A DNA stretch of 64,000 nt from Acanthosepion esculentum (taxonomy: Eukaryota; Mollusca; Cephalopoda; Sepiida; Sepiidae). The stretch spans positions 29,404,968 to 29,468,967 of the forward strand of contig OZ038509.1 of assembly GCA_964036315.1 (NCBI GenBank), in the 5' to 3' direction. The notes under the pieces are model-generated. The model saw only the letters and a list, made by a program, of their open reading frames with translations, searched no databases and was not told where the DNA came from. Below, in pieces: positions 52,701-63,248 of the stretch. Position numbers and translations under genes: made by a program. The stretch's first letter is position 1. Each line of letters opens with the position of its first letter.

Positions 52701-54587
52701 TGAATATGCTGTTTGAAATCATTAGAAAACCAATAAAATTATTGAAAATCGATATGGTATCGATCAGAAAATATTGTTTTTGACAATTTCCAACAGTTTA
52801 CACAAAGTTTTATTGCAAATATTAAGTTTTACAAAGTTTGAAAAATATTGAAATTTCAATGCAAAAGTAAGCATTTCAAGCTAGTTTTTCAACGTTAAAC
52901 ACGGTAATTTCAAATTTGAATATGCTGTTTGAAATCATTAGAAAACCAATAAAATTATTGAAAATCGATATGGTATCGATCAGAAAATATTGTTTTTGAC
53001 TATTTCCAACAGTTTATACAAAGTTTTATTGCAAATATTAAGTTTTACAAACTTTTGAAAAATATTGAAATTTCAATGCAAAAGCAAGCAATTCAAGCTA
53101 CTTTTCAACGTTAAACACGGTAATTTCAAATGTGAATATGCTGTTTGAAATCATTAGAAAACCAATAAAATTATTGAAAATCGATATGGTATCGATCAGA
53201 AAATATTGTTTTTGACAATTTCCAACAGATTATAAAAAGTTTTATTGCAAATATTAAGTTTTAGAAACTTTTGAAAAATATTGAAATTTCAATGCAAAAG
53301 CAAGCAATTCAAGCTACTTTTCAACGTTAACCACGGTAATTTTAAATGTGAATATGCAGTTTGAAATCATTAGAAAACCAATAAAATTATTGAAAATCGA
53401 TATGGTATCGATCAGAAAATATTGTTTTTGACAATTTCCAACAGTTTACACAAAGTTTTATTGCAAATATTAAGTTTTACAAACTTTTGAAAAATATTGA
53501 AATTTCAATGCAAAAGTAAGCATTTCAAGCTAGTTTTTCAACGTTAAACACGGTAATTTCAAATTTGAATATGCTCTTTGAAATCATTAGAAAACCAATA
53601 AAATTATTTAAAATCGATATGGTATCGATCAGAAAATATTGTTTCTGACAATTTCCAACAGTTTATACAAAGTTTTATTGCAATTATTAAGTTTTACAAA
53701 CTTTTGAAAAATATTGAAATTTCAATGCAAAAACAAGCAATTCAAGCTACTTTTCATCGTTAAACACGGTAATTTCAAATGTGAATATGCAGTTTGAAAT
53801 CATTAGAAAACCAATAAAATTATTGAGAATCGATATGGTATCGATCAGAAAATATTGTTTTTGACAATTTCCAACAGATTACACAAAGTTTTATTGCAAA
53901 TATTAAGTTTTACAAACTTTTGAAAAATATTGAATTTTCAATGCAAAAGTAAGCATTTCAAGCTAGTTTTTCAACGTTAAACACGGTAATTTCAAATTTG
54001 AATATGCTGTTTGAAATCATTAGAAAACCAATAAAATTATTGAAAATCGATATGGTATCGATCAGAAAATATTGTTTTTGACAATTTCCAACAGTTTACA
54101 CAAAGTTTTATTGCAAATATTAAGTTTTACAAACTTTTGAAAAATATTGAAATTTCAATGCAAAAGTAAGCATTTCAAGCTAGTTTTTCAACGTTAAACA
54201 CGGTAATTTCAAATTTGAATATGCTGTTTGAAATCATTAGAAAACCAATAAAATTATTGAAAATCGATATGGTATCGATCAGAAAATATTGTTTTTGACA
54301 ATTTCCAACAGTTTACACAAAGTTTTATTGCAAATATTAAGTTTTACAAAGTTTTGAAAAATATAGAAATTTCAATGCAAAAGTAAGCATTTCAAGCTAG
54401 TTTTTCAACGTTAAACACGGTAATTTCAAATTTGAATATGCTGTTTGAAATCATTAGAAAACCAATAAAATTATTGAAAATCGATATGGTATCGATCAGA
54501 AAATATTGTTTTTGACTATTTCCAACAGTTTACACAAAGTTTTATTGCAAATATTAAGTTTTACAAAGTTTTGAAAAATATTGAAAT
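46789..54587 (+). repeat. Mixed S and Q monomers between amplicon and F2 block
   Basis: Thirty-six monomers without a strict HOR over the whole stretch. Recurring minor variants include TTTTACACAC (near 48,064, 48,715, 50,230), GTTAGTTTAAAATTTG with TTTTCGCAAAG (near 49,440 and 51,175), TTTAATATGCTG (near 50,315), and the TGCTCTTTG pair (near 53,573). Most copies are close to the S consensus, making this the most homogeneous stretch, especially 50.7-53.0 kb. Confidence 0.85.
53072..53287 (+). repeat. Q/S mosaic monomer
   Basis: It has the Q-type CAAGCAATTCAAGCTAC and AAATGTGAATATG but then S-type GCTGTTTG in place of the Q-type GCAGTTTG. It carries CAGATTATAAAAAG and TTTTAGAAAC further on. 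Confidence 0.7.
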
Positions 54588-57010
54588 TTCAACGCAAAAG
54601 TCAGCATTTCAAGCTACTTTTTCAACGTTAAACACGCTATTTTGCAAATTGATGTTGCTGTTTGAAAACATTAGAAAACCAATAAAATTATTGAAAATCG
54701 ATATGGTATCGATCAGAAAATATTGATTTTGACAATTTCCAACAGTTTCCACAAAGTTTTATTGCAAATATAAAGTTTTACAAACTTTTGAAAAATATTG
54801 AAATTTCAATGCAAAAGTAAGCATTTCAAGCTAGTTTTTCAACGTTAAACACGCTATTTTGCAAATTGATGTTGCTGTTTGAAAACATTAGAAAACCAAT
54901 AAAATTATTGAAAATCGATATGGTATCGATCAGAAAATATTGATTTTGACAATTTCCAACAGTTTCCACAAAGTTTTATTGCAAATATAAAGTTTTACAA
55001 ACTTTTGAAAAATATTGAAATTTCAATGCAAAAGTAAGCATTTCAAGCTAGTTTTTCAACGTTAAACACGGTATTTTGCAAATTGATGTTGCTGTTTGAA
55101 AACATTAGAAAACCAATAAAATTATTGAAAATCGATATGGTATCGATCAGAAAATATAGATTTTGACAATTTCCAACAGTTTCCACAAAGTTTTATTGCA
55201 AATATTAAGTTTTACAAAGTTTTGAAAAATATTGAAATTTCAATGCAAAAGTAAGCATTTCAAGCTAGTTTTTCAACGTTAAACACGGTATTTTGAAAAT
55301 TGATGTTGCTGTTTGAAAACATTAGAAAAGCAATAAAATTATTGAAAATCGATATGGTATCAATCAGAAAATATTGATTTTGACAATTTCCAACAGTTTC
55401 CACAAAGTTTTATTGCAAATATAAAGTTTTACAAACATTTGAAAAATATTGAAATTTCAATGCAAAAGTAAGCATTTCAAGCTAGTTTTTCAACGTTAAA
55501 CACGGTATTTTGAAAATTGATGTTGCTGTTTGAAAACATTAGAAAACCAATAAAACTATTGAAAATCGATATGGTATCGATCAGAAAATATTGATTTTGA
55601 CAATTTCCAACAGTTTCCACAAAGTTTTATTGCAAATATAAAGTTTTACAAACTTTTGAAAAATATTGAAATTTCAATGCAAAAGTAAGCATTTCAAGCT
55701 AGTTTTTCAACGTTAAACACGGTATTTTGAAAATTGATATTTGAAAACATTAGAAAACCAATAAAATTATTGAAAATCGATATGGTATCGATCAGAAAAT
55801 ATTGATTTTGACAATTTCCAACAGTTTCCACAAAGTTTTATTGCAAATATTATGTTTTACAAACTTCTGAAAAATATTTAAATTTCAACGCAAAAGTCAG
55901 CATTTCAAGCTACTTTTTCAACGTTAAACACGCTATTTTGCAAATTGATGTTGCTGTTTGAAAACATTAGAAAACCAATAAAATTATTGAAAATCGATAT
56001 GGTATCGATCAGAAAATATTGATTTTGACAATTTCCAACAGTTTCCACAAAGTTTTATTGCAAATATTAAGTTTTACAAAGTTTTGAAAAATATTGAAAT
56101 TTCAATGCAAAAGTAAGCATTTCAAGCTAGTTTTTCAACGTTAAACACGGTATTTTGCAAATTGATGTTGCTGTTTGAAAACATTAGAAAACCAATAAAA
56201 TTATTGAAAATCGATATGGTATCGATCAGAAAATATTGATTTTGACAATTTCCAACAGTTTCCACAAAGTTTTATTGCAAATATAAAGTTTTACAAACAT
56301 TTGAAAAATATTGAAATTTCAATGCAAAAGTAAGCATTTCAAGCTAGTTTTTCAACGTTAAACACGGTATTTTAAAAATTGATGTTGCTGTTTGAAAACA
56401 TTAGAATACCAATAAAATTATTGAAAATCGATATGGTATCGATCAGAAAATATTGATTTTGACAATTTCCAACAGTTTCCACAAAGTTTTATTGCAAATA
56501 TTAAGTTTTACAAACTTTTGAAAAATATTGAAATTTCAATGCAAAAGTAAGCATTTCAAGCTAGTTTTTCAACGTTAAACACGGTATTTTGAAAATTGAT
56601 GTTGCTGTTTGAAAACATTAGAAAACCAATAAAATTATTGAAAATCGATATGGTATCGATCAGAAAATATTGATTTTGACAATTTCCAACAGTTTCCACA
56701 AAGTTTTATTGCAAATATTATGTTTTACAAACTTCTGAAAAATATTGAAATTTCATTGCAAAAGTCAGCATTTCAAGCTAATTTTTCAATGTTAAACACG
56801 GTATTTTGCAAATTGATGTTGCTGTTTGAAAACATTAGAAAACCAATAAAATTATTGAAAATCGATATGGTATCGATCAGAAAATATTGATTTTGACAAT
56901 TTCCAACAGTTTCCACAAAGTTTTATTGCAAATATTATGTTTTACAAAGTTTTGAAAAATATTGAAATTTCAATGCAAAAGTCAGCATTTCAAGCTACTT
57001 TTTCAACGTT
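54588..57010 (+). repeat. F2 subfamily block 1
   Basis: At 54,588 the monomer changes abruptly. AATTTCAAATTTGAATATGC is replaced by a segment reading ATTTTGCAAATTGATGTTGC or ATTTTGAAAATTGATGTTGC, GAAATCATTAG becomes GAAAACATTAG, TTGTTTTTGAC becomes TTGATTTTGAC, and CAGTTTACACAAAG becomes CAGTTTCCACAAAG. The CGATA dyad and the 14-bp palindrome are kept. Some copies have CAACGCAAAAGTCAGC and GCTACTTTTTC at the start. The block ends inside the monomer at 56,969, whose first part is F2-like and whose remainder is S-type; the switch lies between 56,998 and 57,020. Confidence 0.92.
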
Positions 57011-58486
57011 AAACACGGTAATTTCAAATTTGAATATGCTGTTTGAAATCATTAGAAAACCAATAAAATTATTGAAAATCGATATGGTATCGATCAGAAA
57101 ATATTGTTTTTGACAATTTCCAACAGTTTACACAAAGTTTTATTGCAAATATTAAGTTTTACAAAGTTTTGAAAAATATAGAAATTTCAATGCAAAAGTA
57201 AGCATTTCAAGCTAGTTTTTCAACGTTAAACACGGTAATTTCAAATTTGAATATGCTGTTTGAAATCATTAGAAAACCAATAAAATTATTGAAAATCGAT
57301 ATGGTATCGATCAGAAAATATTGTTTTTGACTATTTCCAACAGTTTACACAAAGTTTTATTGCAAATATTAAGTTTTACAAACTTTTGAAAAATATTGAA
57401 TTTTCAATGCAAAAGTAAGCATTTCAAGCTAGTTTTTCAACGTTAAACACGTTAGTTTAAAATTTGAATATGCTGTTTGAAATCATTAGAAAACCAATAA
57501 AAGTATTGAAAATCGATATGGTATCGATCAGAAAATATTGTTTTTGACAATTTCCAACAGTTTTCGCAAAGTTTTATTGCAAATATTAAGTTTTACAAAC
57601 TTTTGAAAATATTGAATTTTCAATGCAAAAGTAAGCATTTCAAGCTAGTTTTTCAACGTTAAACACGGTAATTTCAAATTTGAATATGCTGTTTGAAATC
57701 ATTAGAAAACCAATAAAATTATTGAAAATCGATATGGTATCGATCAGAAAATATTGTTTTTGACAATTTCCAACAGTTTACACAAAGTTTTATTGCAAAT
57801 ATTAAGTTTTACAAACTTTTGAAAAATATTGAAATTTCAATGCAAAAGTAAGCATTTCAAGCTAGTTTTTCAACGTTAAACACGGTAATTTCAAATTTGA
57901 ATATGCTGTTTGAAATCATTAGAAAACCAATAAAATTATTGAAAATCGATATGGTATCGATCAGAAAATATTGTTTTTGACAATTTCCAACAGTTTACAC
58001 AAAGTTTTATTGCAAATATTAAGTTTTACAAAGTTTTGAAAAATATAGAAATTTCAATGCAAAAGTAAGCATTTCAAGCTAGTTTTTCAACGTTAAACAC
58101 GGTAATTTCAAATTTGAATATGCTGTTTGAAATCATTAGAAAACCAATAAAATTATTGAAAATCGATATGGTATCGATCAGAAAATATTGTTTTTGACTA
58201 TTTCCAACAGTTTACACAAAGTTTTATTGCAAATATTAAGTTTTACAAACTTTTGAAAAATATTGAATTTTCAATGCAAAAGTAAGCATTTCAAGCTAGT
58301 TTTTCAACGTTAAACACGTTAGTTTAAAATTTGAATATGCTGTTTGAAATCATTAGAAAACCAATAAAAGTATTGAAAATCGATATGGTATCGATCAGAA
58401 AATATTGTTTTTGACTATTTCCAACAGTTTACACAAAGTTTTATTGCAAATATTAAGTTTTACAAAGTTTTGAAAAATATTGAAAT
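57011..58486 (+). repeat. Island of S/D-like monomers inside F2
   Basis: S-type monomers return, with GAAAAATATAGAAATTTC, GACTATT, GTTAGTTTAAAATTTG, AAAAGTATTG and TTTTCGCAAAG markers. A four-monomer order repeats at +867 bp (ATATAGAAATT near 57,178 and 58,045). The last monomer (58,270-58,486) is a mosaic: its first part matches the monomer at about 57,403 and its last part matches the monomer just before 54,588. That is the expected junction of the 18-monomer duplication. Confidence 0.88.
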
Positions 58487-60910
58487 TTCAACGCAAAAGT
58501 CAGCATTTCAAGCTACTTTTTCAACGTTAAACACGCTATTTTGCAAATTGATGTTGCTGTTTGAAAACATTAGAAAACCAATAAAATTATTGAAAATCGA
58601 TATGGTATCGATCAGAAAATATTGATTTTGACAATTTCCAACAGTTTCCACAAAGTTTTATTGCAAATATAAAGTTTTACAAACTTTTGAAAAATATTGA
58701 AATTTCAATGCAAAAGTAAGCATTTCAAGCTAGTTTTTCAACGTTAAACACGCTATTTTGCAAATTGATGTTGCTGTTTGAAAACATTAGAAAACCAATA
58801 AAATTATTGAAAATCGATATGGTATCGATCAGAAAATATTGATTTTGACAATTTCCAACAGTTTCCACAAAGTTTTATTGCAAATATAAAGTTTTACAAA
58901 CTTTTGAAAAATATTGAAATTTCAATGCAAAAGTAAGCATTTCAAGCTAGTTTTTCAACGTTAAACACGGTATTTTGCAAATTGATGTTGCTGTTTGAAA
59001 ACATTAGAAAACCAATAAAATTATTGAAAATCGATATGGTATCGATCAGAAAATATAGATTTTGACAATTTCCAACAGTTTCCACAAAGTTTTATTGCAA
59101 ATATTAAGTTTTACAAAGTTTTGAAAAACATTGAAATTTCAATGCAAAAGTAAGCATTTCAAGCTAGTTTTTCAACGTTAAACACGGTATTTTGAAAATT
59201 GATGTTGCTGTTTGAAAACATTAGAAAAGCAATAAAATTATTGAAAATCGATATGGTATCAATCAGAAAATATTGATTTTGACAATTTCCAACAGTTTCC
59301 ACAAAGTTTTATTGCAAATATAAAGTTTTACAAACATTTGAAAAATATTGAAATTTCAATGCAAAAGTAAGCATTTCAAGCTAGTTTTTCAACGTTAAAC
59401 ACGGTATTTTGAAAATTGATGTTGCTGTTTGAAAACATTAGAAAACCAATAAAACTATTGAAAATCGATATGGTATCGATCAGAAAATATTGATTTTGAC
59501 AATTTCCAACAGTTTCCACAAAGTTTTATTGCAAATATAAAGTTTTACAAACTTTTGAAAAATATTGAAATTTCAATGCAAAAGTAAGCATTTCAAGCTA
59601 GTTTTTCAACGTTAAACAAGGTATTTTGAAAATTGATATTTGAAAACATTAGAAAACCAATAAAATTATTGAAAATCGATATGGTATCGATCAGAAAATA
59701 TTGATTTTGACAATTTCCAACAGTTTCCACAAAGTTTTATTGCAAATATTATGTTTTACAAACTTCTGAAAAATATTTAAATTTCAACGCAAAAGTCAGC
59801 ATTTCAAGCTACTTTTTCAACGTTAAACACGCTATTTTGCAAATTGATGTTGCTGTTTGAAAACATTAGAAAACCAATAAAATTATTGAAAATCGATATG
59901 GTATCGATCAGAAAATATTGATTTTGACAATTTCCAACAGTTTCCACAAAGTTTTATTGCAAATATTAAGTTTTACAAAGTTTTGAAAAATATTGAAATT
60001 TCAATGCAAAAGTAAGCATTTCAAGCTAGTTTTTCAACGTTAAACACGGTATTTTGCAAATTGATGTTGCTGTTTGAAAACATTAGAAAACCAATAAAAT
60101 TATTGAAAATCGATATGGTATCGATCAGAAAATATTGATTTTGACAATTTCCAACAGTTTCCACAAAGTTTTATTGCAAATATAAAGTTTTACAAACATT
60201 TGAAAAATATTGAAATTTCAATGCAAAAGTAAGCATTTCAAGCTAGTTTTTCAACGTTAAACACGGTATTTTAAAAATTGATGTTGCTGTTTGAAAACAT
60301 TAGAATACCAATAAAATTATTGAAAATCGATATGGTATCGATCAGAAAATATTGATTTTGACAATTTCCAACAGTTTCCACAAAGTTTTATTGCAAATAT
60401 TAAGTTTTACAAACTTTTGAAAAATATTGAAATTTCAATGCAAAAGTAAGCATTTCAAGCTAGTTTTTCAACGTTAAACACGGTATTTTGAAAATTGATG
60501 TTGCTGTTTGAAAACATTAGAAAACCAATAAAATTATTGAAAATCGATATGGTATCGATCAGAAAATATTGATTTTGACAATTTCCAACAGTTTCCACAA
60601 AGTTTTATTGCAAATATTATGTTTTACAAACTTCTGAAAAATATTGAAATTTCATTGCAAAAGTCAGCATTTCAAGCTAATTTTTCAACGTTAAACACGG
60701 TATTTTGCAAATTGATGTTGCTGTTTGAAAACATTAGAAAACCAATAAAATTATTGAAAATCGATATGGTATCGATCAGAAAATATTGATTTTGACAATT
60801 TCCAACAGTTTCCACAAAGTTTTATTGCAAATATTATGTTTTACAAAGTTTTGAAAAATATTGAAATTTCAATGCAAAAGTCAGCATTTCAAGCTACTTT
60901 TTCAACGTTA
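58487..60910 (+). repeat. 18-monomer duplicated unit, copy 2 (first 11 monomers)
   Basis: This matches 54,588 to about 57,010 with rare differences: AAAAACATTG (near 59,125), AAACAAGG (near 59,617) and TTTTTCAACG against TTTTTCAATG (near 60,690). It then continues in F2 where copy 1 switches to S-type, so the similarity ends at the subfamily switch. Confidence 0.9.
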
Positions 60911-61735
60911 AACACGGTATTTTGCAAATTGATGTTGCTGTTTGAAAACATTAGAAAACCAATAAAATTATTGAAAATCGATATGGTATCGATCAGAAAA
61001 TATTGATTTTGACAATTTCCAACAGTTTCCACAAAGTTTTATTGCAAATATTAAGTTTTACAAAGTTTTGAAAAATATTGAAATTTCAATGCAAAAGTAA
61101 GCATTTCAAGCTAGTTTTTCAACGTTAAACACGCTATTTTGCAAATTGATGTTGCTGTTTGAAAACATTAGAAAACCAATAAAATTATTGAAAATCGATA
61201 TGGTATCGATCAGAAAATATTGATTTTGACAATTTCCAACAGTTTCCACAAAGTTTTATTGCAAATATAAAGTTTTACAAACATTTGAAAAATATTGAAA
61301 TTTCGATGCAAAAGTAAGCATTTCAAGCTAGTTTTTCAACGTTAAACACGGTATTTTGAAAATTAATGTTGCTGTTTGAAAACATTAGAAAACCAATAAA
61401 ATTATTGAAAATCGATATGGTATCGATCAGAAAATATTGATTTTGACAATTTCCAACAGTTTCCACAAAGTTTTATTGCAAATATAAAGTTTTACAAACA
61501 TTTGAAAAATATTGAAATTTCAATGCAAAAGTAAGCATTTCAAGCTAGTTTTTCAACGTTAAACACGGTATTTTGAAAATTGATGTTGCTGTTTGAAAAC
61601 ATACGAAAACCAATAAAATTATTGAAAATCGATATGGTATCGATCAGAAAATATTGATTTTGACAATTTCCAACAGTTTCCACAAAGTTTTATTGCAAAT
61701 ATAAAGTTTTACAAACATTTGAAAAATATTGAAAT

Positions 61736-63248
61736 TTCAATGCAAAAGTAAGCATTTCAAGCTAATTTTTCAACGTTAAACACGGTATTTTGCAAATTGA
61801 TGTTGCTGTTTGAAAACATTAGAAAACCAATAAAATTATTGAAAATCGATATGGTATCGATCAGAAAATATTGATTTTGACAATTTCCAACAGTTTCCAC
61901 AAAGTTTTATTGCAAAAATAAAGTTTTACAAACTTTTGAAAAATATTGAAATTTCAATGCAAAAGTAAGCATTTCAAGCTAGTTTTTCAACGTTAAACAC
62001 GGTATTTTGCAAATTGATGTTGCTGTTTGAAAACATTAGAAAAGCAATAAAATTATTGAAAATCGATATGGTATCGATCAGAAAATATTGATTTTGACAA
62101 TTTCCAACAGTTTCCACAAAGTTTTATTGCAAATATAAAGTTTTACAAACATTTGAAAAATATCGAAATTTCAATGCAAAAGTAAGCATTTCAAGCTAGT
62201 TTTTCAACGTTAAACACGGTATTTTGAAAATTGATGTTGCTGTTTGAAAACATTAGAAAACCAATAAAATTATTGAAAATCGATATGGTATCGATCAGAA
62301 AATATTGATTTTGACAATTTCCAACAGTTTCCACAAAGTTTTATTGCAAATATAAAGTTTTACAAACTTTTGAAAAATATTGAAATTTCAATGCAAAAGT
62401 AAGCATTTCAATCTAGTTTTTCAACGTTAAACACGGTATTTTGAAAATTGATGTTTGAAAACATTAGAAAACCAATAAAATTATTGAAAATCGATATGGT
62501 ATCGATCAGAAAATATTGATTTTGACAATTTCCAACAGTTTCCACAAAGTTTTATTGCAAATATTATGTTTTACAAACTTCTGAAAAATATTGAAATTTC
62601 AACGCAAAAGTCAGCATTTCAAGCTACTTTTTCAACGTTAAACACGCTATTTTGCAAATTGATGTTGCTCTTTGAAAACATTAGAAAACCAATAAAATTA
62701 TTGAAAATCGATATGGTATCGATCAGAAAATATTGATTTTGACAATTTCCAACAGTTTCCACAAAGTTTTATTGCAAATATTATGTTTTACAAAGTTTTG
62801 AAAAATATTGAAATTTCAATGCAAAAGTCAGCATTTCAAGCTACTTTTTCAACGTTAAACACGGTATTTTGCAAATTGATGTTGCTGTTTGAAAACATTA
62901 GAAAACCAATAAAATTATTGAAAATCGATATGGTATCGATCAGAAAATATTGATTTTGACAATTTCCAACAGTTTCCACAAAGTTTTATTGCAAATATAA
63001 AGTTGTACAAACATTTGAAAAATATTGAAATTTCAATGCAAAAGTAAGCATTTCAAGGTAGTTTTTCAACGTTAAACACGGTATTTTAAAAATTGATGTT
63101 GATGTTTGAAAACATTAGAATACCAATAAAATTATTGAAAATCGATATGGTATCGATCAGAAAATATTGATTTTGACAATTTCCAACAGTTTCCACAAAG
63201 TTTTATTGCAAATATTAAGTTTTACAAAGTTTTGAAAAATATTGAAAT
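61736..63248 (+). repeat. Seven-monomer F2 duplication, copy 1 (1,513 bp)
   Basis: Markers TTGCAAAAATAAAG (61,911 and 63,424), AAAAGCAATAAAA, AATATCGAAATTTC, TTTCAATCTAG (ATCTAG at 62,411 and 63,924) and the 6-bp shortened GATGTTTGAAAAC recur at +1,513 bp. Confidence 0.9.

Larger units (their letters stand above)
54588..58486 (+). repeat. 18-monomer duplicated unit, copy 1 (3,899 bp)
   Basis: Anchors at constant +3,899 bp are AACGCAAAAGTCAGC (54,591 and 58,490), AAAATATAGATTTTG (55,151 and 59,050), GGTATCAATCAG (near 55,356 and 59,255), AAATTGATATTTG, GAATACC and TTTCATTGCAAAAG. The unit comprises F2 block 1 plus the S/D-like island. Confidence 0.9.

Noticed and set aside
4333..54587. Transposon or LTR-derived origin of the monomer
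   Set aside because: I saw no terminal repeats, coding remnants, poly-A tails or target-site duplications anywhere in the window. An ancient transposon origin cannot be excluded but nothing here supports it.
3120..58415. The CGATA dyad as a recombination hotspot, because three mosaic junctions (3,120-3,188; 38,231-38,283; 58,371-58,415) fall around it
   Set aside because: That part of the monomer has few diagnostic variants, so junctions are pulled into it by lack of markers. Other junctions (40,509 region, 56,998-57,020) lie outside it.
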